The notes under the pieces are model-generated. The model saw nothing but the letters and a program-made list of their open reading frames with translations. It ran no database searches and had not been told where the DNA came from. Of a DNA stretch of 15,388 bases, positions 7,436 to 15,388 are shown one piece after another. The translations under genes were made by a program, and so were the position numbers. Position 1 is the stretch's first letter; every line of letters begins with the position of its first letter. Source of the stretch: JAYREN01 sp041908845. GTDB lineage: Bacteria > Acidobacteriota > Holophagae > Holophagales > Holophagaceae. The stretch covers positions 1-15,388 of the forward strand of contig JAYREN010000063.1 of assembly GCA_041908845.1 (NCBI GenBank). Direction: 5' to 3'.

Positions 7436-7440
7436 CTTCC

Positions 7441-10014
<2,574 letters not shown>

Positions 10015-10017
10015 ACC

Positions 10018-10797
10018 TCACTCGCCCTTGAAGACCGGCGGGCGTTTTTCCAGGAAGGACTGGATGCCCTCCTTGTAGTCGCGGCTGTCGTAGACCTTGC
10101 GGCGCAGGCCCTGGATTCGCTCGAACATGTTGGGGGGCAGCGGACTGGCATTGCCCAGCAGCCGGAAGCTCTCCTTCATGGCGGCGATGGAGAGGGGGCT
10201 GTTGCGGGTGATCCGCTCGGCCAGCTCGAAGGTGAAGGCCTCGAGCTCCTCGCTGGGCAGGAGGTGGTTGAGGATGCCCACTTCGAGAGCCCGCTCCGCC
10301 GAGATGGGCTGGGCGCTGAAGAACATCTCCTTGGCGGTATTGACCCCCAGGATGTTCATGAAGCGCAGGAGGCCGCTGGGATTGTAGGGTACGCCGATCT
10401 TGGCAGGGGTCATGGTGAACTGGGCCTTGGGGCTGCCGATGAGGATGTCACAGGTGAGCGCCACATCGCAGGCGCCGCCCCACACGCTGCTGTCGATCAT
10501 GGCGATGACGGGCATGGGCAGGTGCTGGATCTCCCGCAATACCCGCACCAGGGGATCGTCGTAGCCCAGCGGATCGCGGCCGGGCATTGGCAGTTCGCGC
10601 ACGTCATGGCCCGCGCTCCACACCTTGGCGCCTTCGTGGGCCCGCAGGATGATGACCCGCGCCCGGGCCTCCCGCATCTCCTCGAAGGCGTCGAACATCT
10701 CGCTGATCATGGTGTCCGACAGCGCGTTGCGGTGCTCGGGATGGTTCATCGTCACCGTGCCGATGAAGCCGTCGAGGCGGGTCTGGATCATGGGCAT
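10018..10797 (-). CDS. scpB: Methylmalonyl-CoA decarboxylase, crotonase family
   Basis: 259-aa crotonase-fold enzyme. It aligns by eye over its whole length with E. coli ScpB (YgfG), which decarboxylates methylmalonyl-CoA to propionyl-CoA. Distinctive shared segments are SAGHDVRELPMPGRDPLGYDDPL, SSVWGGA, MTPAKIGVPYN and, at the C-terminus, ERIQGLRRKVYDS..Y.EG..SFLEKR. The residues associated with activity in the E. coli enzyme (His66, Gly110, Tyr140) are kept at His64, Gly108 and Tyr138. ATG 10797 has GGAG 6 nt upstream. It follows the LolB-like gene by 41 nt on the same strand and may be the last gene of that transcript. The E. coli partners (ScpA mutase, ScpC CoA transferase) are not in the window. 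A generic enoyl-CoA hydratase is the usual automatic label, but the specific motifs favour the decarboxylase. Confidence 0.85.
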   Translation of the reverse strand: MPMIQTRLDGFIGTVTMNHPEHRNALSDTMISEMFDAFEEMREARARVIILRAHEGAKVWSAGHDVRELPMPGRDPLGYDDPLVRVLREIQHLPMPVIAMIDSSVWGGACDVALTCDILIGSPKAQFTMTPAKIGVPYNPSGLLRFMNILGVNTAKEMFFSAQPISAERALEVGILNHLLPSEELEAFTFELAERITRNSPLSIAAMKESFRLLGNASPLPPNMFERIQGLRRKVYDSRDYKEGIQSFLEKRPPVFKGE

Positions 10798-10838
10798 GGG
10801 AGTCTCCGCAGCCTTTCAGGAAAGCCTATGGCATGGGG

Positions 10839-11312
10839 TCAAGGCGTGACCGGCTCCCAGCGGGTGCGGTTCAGCCAGACCATGACCTCGTGGCCCTTGT
10901 CGTCCTTGCCCGCGAACCGCAGCTTCACGGGGCCTTTGGCGTCGCGCTTCGTCACCTTGATGCCGGGGCCGGCGCCTTCGGTCAGCAGGCGGTACAGGCT
11001 CTCGGAGCTGCCCATCTGGGGGAGGAAGGGCAGGGGCAGGGCGCCGAGGGTGGCGGCCTGCTGGTCGAGGTTCTGCCGCGGGATCTGCACGCGGTAGCCG
11101 CCGCGGTCTCCCGTAAGCAGGACCAGCCGCTCGCCCAGCCCATGGATCTCCAGCACGACTTTTCCGCTGGCGGGTTCGAGCAGCACGCTGAGGGAGCCCT
11201 TGCCCTCGCCGTCGGGGCCCGCGTAGCCCCACCCGTACTGTGCTCGAAGGGGCTGCGCAGGGGCAGGTGCGGGAGTCGGAAGGCTGGGGGGTGTCAGGAA
11301 CATGAAGATCAC
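10839..11312 (-). CDS. Small protein of unknown function, possibly LolB-like
   Basis: 157-aa protein of unknown function. After a Pro/Ala-rich N-terminus (PPSLPTPAPAPAQP) the rest is predicted mostly beta: short alternating strands such as SLSVLLEPASGKVVLEIHGLG, ERLVLLTGDRGGYRVQIPRQN, a mid-chain LPLPFLPQMGSSESLYRLL segment, and a C-terminal strand pair ending in MVWLNRTRWEPV. This layout recalls the half-barrel of LolA/LolB/DUF4292 lipoprotein carriers, but there is no lipobox Cys and only a weak signal-like start (MIFMFL). The start is GTG at 11312, which overlaps the TGA of the upstream TPR gene by 4 nt (GTGA) and has AGGAGG 7 nt upstream. A later ATG at 11303 is possible. The overlap suggests translational coupling with the TPR protein. 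Function by homology is an inference of low strength. Confidence 0.65.
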   Translation of the reverse strand: MIFMFLTPPSLPTPAPAPAQPLRAQYGWGYAGPDGEGKGSLSVLLEPASGKVVLEIHGLGERLVLLTGDRGGYRVQIPRQNLDQQAATLGALPLPFLPQMGSSESLYRLLTEGAGPGIKVTKRDAKGPVKLRFAGKDDKGHEVMVWLNRTRWEPVTP

Positions 11313-13216
11313 AGGGCTTCCTCCTCGAGATCGGATTCCTCGGCCTCGAGAGGCGCTTGGGTGTCGGCGGGGCTGCTCTCTGCCTGCTTCTTGGCCAGGC
11401 GCGTACGAAGTTCCCGAACCCGTTCCTCCAGAGCCTTGCGTTCGGAAAACGCGTAGGCGAGGGCACGTTCCCATTGTTCTAGGGCCTCTTCCGGGTGTTC
11501 CAGGGCGAGGAGGGTCTCGCCCAGGTGCAGATGGATTTCGGGGCTGAAGGGCGCGAGTCCGGCGGCTTCCCGGAGCACTTTTTCCGCTTCTTTCAGCTTA
11601 CCCTGCTTGAAGAGCGCCCAACCCCAGCTGTCCATGGTGTTGCCATTCTTGGGATCCTGCTTCAGCGAAGCCTCGATGAGGGCCGAAGCCTCCTGGAGAT
11701 TGCCTTCGCCCTCCAGCAGCAAGTAGCCGAGGTTGTTCTGGAGGGTGGGATGGCCGGGATTCAGGCGCTGGCCTTCGCGGAGGATGCGCATGGCCTCGTC
11801 CCGCCGCCCCAGTTCCTGAAGGGCATTGCCCTGGAGCAGCAGCAGCTCCACGTCCCGCACCGGGGCCGCGTTGCGGGCCAGCTGCACATATTCCAGGCAG
11901 CGTTCCCAGCGTCGGAAATTGCCCAGAAGAGAGGCCATGACCTCCAGGTCGAGCTGGGCCAGGGCGGCGCGGGGGCCCTTCTTGGAAAAGAGATTCTCAT
12001 CGAAGCGGTTGGCAGGGATGCTGCGCGCCAGCTGGAAGATGCCGTGGTCGGGGAACCGATTCATTCCATCGCGCAGAACCTGGCGGGCCAGCTTCCAGGC
12101 CTGGATCTGCAGCAGTCCCTGGGCGCGCAGGGCCAGCAGATCGGGCTGTTTCTCGGTCTCGGGCCAGCCCTTGAGGAGCTCCAGCATCTCCCGGCTGCGG
12201 CCATCCAAGAGGATGGATGTGGCCAGCAGAACGCGAGCATTGGTGGCCAGCTGCTCATCCTCCTTGGTGAAGCGCTGGGCCTTGAGCACGGCCCGCCACC
12301 GAGGCTCGGACTCCTTGAATCGTCCCAGGTTCAAAAGGCAGATGCCCGTGTGGTACTCACCGCGAGGGGTGGAGCGCAGGGCCTCGGCCTGGCGCAGGCT
12401 CTCCAGGGCTTCCTCGAAGCGGGCCGTGCGGATCTGGATGAGGGCCACGTTGTCCCAGACCGCGGGTTCCTTGGGGAGGTGGCGGCCCAGCAGGGCGAAG
12501 CTCTCCTCGGCGTGGCCCAGGAAACCCTTTTCCACCTGTTCTCGGGCGAGATCTTCGAGCATCCGAAGGCTGTTGGCATCGGGGAATTTGCCCTGACTGA
12601 GGGCCAGCACGGCCTCGCGCCGGGCCTCGTAGTTCTTGAGATTGCCCGCCAGGGTTGCGACCCTCTCCCAGGCGATGTCACCCAGCGATTTGCCCTGGAT
12701 GGAAAAGGGCGGGCGCAACCGACCCACGCGAATCCAGGCCTTCAGGGCGCCGGGCTCGTCCTTGCGAGTCTCGGCCACCTCGGCCAGGCGGGTCCAGAGT
12801 TCCGGATCCATGGGCATGAGGTTCGCGGCCTTCTGGAGGGCCTTCTGGGCCAGGGGTCGGGCCTCTTCGAGCTTGCGCCCCCGGGTGTAGTGCAGCATGC
12901 CCAAGTGGGCCCAGGCCTCCGCGTTCTGGGGCGCCAGATCCGTGGCGCGAGTGCCGGGAGCCACGGCGCCTTCGAGATCACCGGATTCCACCAGGGCCTC
13001 GGAAAGGCGCAGATGGGCCTCGGCGCTCTGGGGCACCAGGACCGTGGCCCTGCGGAAAAGCGCGACCGCCCGGGCGGGATCATCGCCGCCGCCCCGTCGC
13101 TGCAGGGCGCGCCCCTGAAGGATGAGGGCGCGCGGATCTTCATTGGAATCTGCCCAGAGAAGACCGCCGGTGGCGCCAAGGATGGCGGGGAGCAAGAGGG
13201 TTTTCAATGCGTACAC
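11309..13216 (-). CDS. Secreted tetratricopeptide-repeat protein
   Basis: 635-aa protein with an N-terminal signal peptide (MYALKTLLLPAILGATGGLLWA, cleavage likely before DSNED) and many TPR units through about residue 590. Clear examples are AEAHLRLSEALVESGDLEGA, AEAWAHLGMLHYTRGRKLEEA, PTLQNNLGYLLLEGEGNLQEA and PEIHLHLGETLLALEHPEEALEQWERAL. The chain ends in a short basic coiled-coil (ERKALEERVRELRTRLAKK) and an acidic tail. TPRs form protein-binding superhelices, so a periplasmic scaffold or assembly role is likely; no catalytic motif is visible. The start is GTG at 13216, 13 nt inside the end of aroB, with only a weak GAG as ribosome binding site. Its stop overlaps the start of the next gene. 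In several phyla a secreted TPR protein precedes a LolB-like gene and ispE; ispE is not seen here. Confidence 0.85.
   Translation of the reverse strand: MYALKTLLLPAILGATGGLLWADSNEDPRALILQGRALQRRGGGDDPARAVALFRRATVLVPQSAEAHLRLSEALVESGDLEGAVAPGTRATDLAPQNAEAWAHLGMLHYTRGRKLEEARPLAQKALQKAANLMPMDPELWTRLAEVAETRKDEPGALKAWIRVGRLRPPFSIQGKSLGDIAWERVATLAGNLKNYEARREAVLALSQGKFPDANSLRMLEDLAREQVEKGFLGHAEESFALLGRHLPKEPAVWDNVALIQIRTARFEEALESLRQAEALRSTPRGEYHTGICLLNLGRFKESEPRWRAVLKAQRFTKEDEQLATNARVLLATSILLDGRSREMLELLKGWPETEKQPDLLALRAQGLLQIQAWKLARQVLRDGMNRFPDHGIFQLARSIPANRFDENLFSKKGPRAALAQLDLEVMASLLGNFRRWERCLEYVQLARNAAPVRDVELLLLQGNALQELGRRDEAMRILREGQRLNPGHPTLQNNLGYLLLEGEGNLQEASALIEASLKQDPKNGNTMDSWGWALFKQGKLKEAEKVLREAAGLAPFSPEIHLHLGETLLALEHPEEALEQWERALAYAFSERKALEERVRELRTRLAKKQAESSPADTQAPLEAEESDLEEEAL
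11320..11325 (-). promoter_or_regulatory. Ribosome binding site of the LolB-like gene
   Basis: AGGAGG on the minus strand, inside the last codons of the TPR gene and 7 nt before GTG 11312. It supports the GTG start and coupled translation. Confidence 0.7.
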
Positions 13217-14259
13217 GGCATCATCTCGGATAGGGAAGCCAACAGCCTCGCATGGGCGAGGCCCCAGGCTTCGGCCGGCAGGAAGCGCAGTTCGGCGCGA
13301 CTCCCGGGCTGAGGCAGAACGCAGTGTACCGCCGTGGGGGTGCCGGTGGATCCCGCGATGGCCTTTTTATCGCGGAGAAGCCAGGGTCGGCACTGATCCC
13401 AGGGGGCGATTTCCGGGGCCAAGGGCGCCAGGCGCCGCGCGAGGCTCTGGAGCAGGGGCTCCGGGAACGCGGGCAGGCCCTGGGCTTCCGCCAGGAAACA
13501 GGCCGCGAGCAGACCCAAGCCCACGGCCTCGCCGTGGAGCAGCCGGAACTCCGAGGCGGCCTCCAGGGCATGCCCCAGGGTGTGACCCAGGTTCAGGAGC
13601 TTGGGGGCGCCGGCTTCGCGCAGGTCCCCGGGGACGCAACCACCCTTCACTGCGAGCGACCCGGTGAGGGATTCGCGGGAGGGTGTCGGTTCCTCCAGGA
13701 TCCGCAGGGCCCAGGCCGTGTCGCCCTCCGCCAGGGCCGTCTTCACCAGCTCCCAGCGACCGGATTCCAGATGCCGAGGCGGAAGCGAGGCGAGAAAGGC
13801 GCTGCACACCACCATGCGCTGGGGAGGGTGGAAGGCTCCGGCCAGGTTCTTGCCCGCCGATAGATTCACGGCGGTCTTGCCGCCCAGCCCCGCATCGATC
13901 TGGGCGAGCAGGGTGGTGGGCCAGGCCTGCCACGCGAGCCCCCGCAGGAACAGGGCCGCCGCGAGTCCCGCCATGTCCGTGAGCGCGCCGCCGCCCACGG
14001 CGACGATCACGGCTTCCCGGTGGAGGGGCAGGCTCGCCCAGGCCTCCAGCCAGGGCAGCAGGGTCTCCATCCTTTTGCTGGCTTCGTCCACCCGCACCCA
14101 GTGGGTCGCGGCGGGCTCGGGCATGGCTGCGGCCCGCCAGGTTTCGCGGACGGCCTCATCCCCGATGAGCGCCCAGGGCGCCTGGGGCAGCAGACTCGCG
14201 TCCAGCTCGTCGATCAGATGAACTTCGGTGGGGAAGTCATCCGGCAGAGGCAGCCGCAT
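13204..14259 (-). CDS. aroB: 3-dehydroquinate synthase
   Basis: Second enzyme of the shikimate pathway: converts DAHP to 3-dehydroquinate with NAD+ and a divalent metal; cytoplasmic. From ATG 14259 the protein has 351 aa, the normal size. Seen: AVGGGALTDMAGLAAALFLRG (88-107, NAD-binding), PTTLLAQIDAGLGGKTAVN (114-132), GKNLAGAFHPP (136-146), and the metal ligands Glu170 (WELVK), His226 (NLGHTLGHALE) and His242 (LHGEAVGLG). An in-frame ATG at 14292 would add 11 residues and overlap the NYN gene; 14259 leaves a 4-nt gap and has GAGG about 10 nt upstream, so I prefer it with modest confidence. The sequence is somewhat diverged (AGLGG for the usual SSVGG, WELVK for AEVIK) but no catalytic residue is obviously missing. 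Other aro genes are not in the window. Confidence 0.92.
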   Translation of the reverse strand: MRLPLPDDFPTEVHLIDELDASLLPQAPWALIGDEAVRETWRAAAMPEPAATHWVRVDEASKRMETLLPWLEAWASLPLHREAVIVAVGGGALTDMAGLAAALFLRGLAWQAWPTTLLAQIDAGLGGKTAVNLSAGKNLAGAFHPPQRMVVCSAFLASLPPRHLESGRWELVKTALAEGDTAWALRILEEPTPSRESLTGSLAVKGGCVPGDLREAGAPKLLNLGHTLGHALEAASEFRLLHGEAVGLGLLAACFLAEAQGLPAFPEPLLQSLARRLAPLAPEIAPWDQCRPWLLRDKKAIAGSTGTPTAVHCVLPQPGSRAELRFLPAEAWGLAHARLLASLSEMMPCTH

Positions 14260-14263
14260 GGGC

Positions 14264-14791
14264 TCAGAGCCTCTCTCGATAGTCGTCGGCATCGTCCTCG
14301 CCGCCGGGGTCCTTCCGGAAACGATCGATGAACTGATCCAGCTCGATGTAGCGATCCGCGGCGTCCATGACGCGATTGGCCATGGCGCTGCGGAAACCAG
14401 CCACCTCCACCCGTACGCCCTTCTGGGCGAGCGCCGAAAGGGGGTAGGTAAAGTCCTCGTCGCCGCTCACGAGGATGACCAAGTCTAACTTGTCGGCGTA
14501 GCTCAGCATATCGGTGGTGATCTCCACCTCGAGGCGGGCGCGGCGGCTGCCGTCTCGCTCCACCTTCACGGCCTTCTGGACCACCCTAAAGCCGTTGCGG
14601 CGCATCCAGTGCAGGAAGCCCCGCTGGCGATCCGCGCCTTCGTCCACGCCGGTATAGAAGAAGGCTCGGAGCAGCTCGCGGTCCCGACCCACAAGAAAGG
14701 CCAGCAGCTTGGCGTAATCCATTTCGAAGCCCAGCTGGCGGGCGGAATGAAAGATGTTGTTGCCGTCGATGAACACTGCGCAGCGCATCAT
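14264..14791 (-). CDS. NYN-domain (LabA/DUF88-like) PIN-fold protein, putative ribonuclease
   Basis: 175-aa protein consisting of one NYN domain of the PIN-like nuclease fold. Seen: AVFIDGNNIFHSAR with Asp9 and Asn11/12; FFYTGVD; a basic strand KAVKVERDGSRRARLEVEITTDMLSYA with Asp94; and LVILVSGDEDFTYPLSALAQKGVRVEV with Asp111 and Asp113. The four acidic residues form the usual metal site. Family members act as, or are presumed to be, metal-dependent RNases. The paired codons ATG-ATG at 14791/14788 are the start; AGGA lies 9 nt before the first. A longer open frame upstream is antisense to the ABC transporter and lacks protein character. The gene ends 4 nt before aroB and heads the leftward gene group. 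Its RNA target is unknown. The C-terminal tail (KDPGGEDDADDYRERL) is acidic. Confidence 0.88.
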   Translation of the reverse strand: MMRCAVFIDGNNIFHSARQLGFEMDYAKLLAFLVGRDRELLRAFFYTGVDEGADRQRGFLHWMRRNGFRVVQKAVKVERDGSRRARLEVEITTDMLSYADKLDLVILVSGDEDFTYPLSALAQKGVRVEVAGFRSAMANRVMDAADRYIELDQFIDRFRKDPGGEDDADDYRERL

Positions 14792-14887
14792 TGGGTGCGT
14801 TCCTTTTTGGATCAAAACCTGAAATAGATATCTGAAATAACCGCCTCGACAATGATGCCAGGGCCGCAGGCATGGAAGAATGGTTTC
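14792..14887. promoter_or_regulatory. Divergent promoter region, NYN gene / ABC exporter
   Basis: This 96-nt gap lies between two divergent starts, so it should hold promoters for both directions. It is AT-rich around 14808-14840 and contains two direct copies of CTGAAATA (14819-14826 and 14832-14839) whose junction includes the palindrome AGATATCT (14826-14833). No strong -35/-10 pair could be assigned in either direction. Confidence 0.4.
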
Positions 14888-15388
14888 ATGTCCGACGCTG
14901 CCAACACCTTTTTCCAGAGTGATCAGGTGGATCAGCAGCCCATGCGTCACACGCTGCTCTTCCGCCTCATTGGGTATCTGAGGCCCTACTGGCTTTCGCT
15001 CATCGTGCTGCTGGTCCTGATGGCCGCGGGAGCGGCGCTGGAGGTGCTCCCCAGCGAGTTCACCCTGCGGCTCATCGACCACCACCTGGCCAAGGGCTCC
15101 ATGGCGGGGGCCGGTCCCCTCATCGGGGCCTTCTTCGGCTTCCTGGCGCTGGCCTTCCTCGTGCACACCTGCCGCTACATCCTGCTGAGTTGGGTGGGGC
15201 AGATGGCCATGCTGGATCTGCGGATGCAGCTCTTCACGCACCTGATGAGGCGAAGTACCCACTTCTTCCACCGCAACCCGGTGGGGCGCCTGATGACCCG
15301 GGTCATCAGCGATGTGCAGAACCTCAACGACATGGTCTCGTCCGGCTTCGTGGCCCGTGGGGGAGATGCGCTTTCCCTGTTGGCCATC
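14888..15388 (+). CDS. ABC exporter, membrane domain (3' end outside window)
   Basis: N-terminal 167 codons of an exporter-type ABC transporter (MsbA/Sav1866-like half transporter); the frame is open at the window end. Seen: a polar N-terminus (1-20), TM1 within YLRPYWLSLIVLLVLMAAGAA (about 30-52), TM2 within PLIGAFFGFLALAFLVHTC (about 77-96), then the cytoplasmic coupling stretch DLRMQLFTHLMRRSTHFFHRNPVGRLMTRVISDVQNLNDM (110-149), whose FFxRxPVGRLxxRxxxDV pattern is characteristic of this family. The nucleotide-binding domain is expected beyond the window. ATG 14888 has GGAAG about 10 nt upstream. Substrate cannot be predicted: lipid, peptide and drug exporters share these features. It is divergent from the NYN gene. 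Confidence 0.9.
   Translation, partial: MSDAANTFFQSDQVDQQPMRHTLLFRLIGYLRPYWLSLIVLLVLMAAGAALEVLPSEFTLRLIDHHLAKGSMAGAGPLIGAFFGFLALAFLVHTCRYILLSWVGQMAMLDLRMQLFTHLMRRSTHFFHRNPVGRLMTRVISDVQNLNDMVSSGFVARGGDALSLLAI

Larger units (their letters stand above)
7066..7440. other. Divergent intergenic region, membrane protein / clpB
   Basis: A 375-nt non-coding gap. It contains the palindromic element at 7180-7354, an AT-rich stretch at about 7355-7420 that probably carries the clpB promoter, and the strong clpB ribosome binding site. The part nearest the membrane protein gene (7076-7170) shows no structure I can name. No CIRCE-type inverted repeat (TTAGCACTC-N9-GAGTGCTAA) and no clear sigma32 -10 element (CCCCAT) was seen. 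Confidence 0.65.

Noticed and set aside
7396..7440. TTG start for clpB and a sigma32 or CIRCE heat-shock signal
   Set aside because: The perfect AGGAGG before ATG 7441 and the 857-aa length fix the start. TTGAAA at 7396 has no CCCCAT-type -10 at the right distance, and no CIRCE repeat is present.
11495..13312. A 605-codon open frame on the plus strand
   Set aside because: Antisense to the TPR gene and into aroB; low-complexity Q/G/L-rich translation with no family motif. The minus-strand TPR reading is clearly the real gene.
14792..15271. Upstream extension of the NYN gene to 335 codons
   Set aside because: Antisense to the ABC exporter and lacking protein character; the NYN domain begins at the ATG-ATG at 14791.

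Overview
The window is a GC-rich (roughly 60-65% by eye), densely packed bacterial chromosomal segment. The mix of a membrane-anchored Hanks-type Ser/Thr kinase, GTP-dependent PEP carboxykinase, a futalosine-hydrolase-like protein, ClpB, a methylmalonyl-CoA decarboxylase homologue and several TPR proteins fits an Acidobacteriota member (Holophaga/Geothrix-like). That placement is inferred from gene content and base composition, not from a marker gene. I see no rRNA, tRNA, CRISPR array, prophage, transposase or integrase.

Left third (1-3746, leftward): a PLP-dependent aminotransferase is followed after 63 nt by a Ser/Thr kinase that has a TTG start and runs off the left edge. A 323-nt divergent gap with a nested hairpin and a possible promoter separates the aminotransferase from pckG.

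Middle (4070-10014): pckG and a small nucleoside-phosphorylase-superfamily (MqnB-like) gene run rightward. The latter abuts, stop to stop, a leftward four-helix membrane protein of unknown function. A 375-nt gap then carries an imperfect palindromic element of about 175 bp, probably the right distance upstream to overlap the control region of clpB. clpB is a full-length 857-aa disaggregase with a strong ribosome binding site.

Right third (10018-14791, leftward): a tightly packed series, read right to left, of NYN-domain nuclease, aroB, a secreted TPR protein, a small protein possibly related to LolB, and scpB. The gaps and overlaps are +4, -13, -4 and +41 nt, so one transcript is likely. The functions (RNA processing, shikimate pathway, envelope/TPR scaffold, propionyl-CoA metabolism) do not form an obvious single pathway. 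Divergent from NYN, an ABC exporter gene begins at 14888 and runs off the right edge.

Most of the window is ordinary housekeeping and accessory metabolism. I found no convincing new multi-gene system. The items most worth a second look are the palindromic element upstream of clpB, the TPR/LolB-like gene pair, and the diverged MqnB-like protein.
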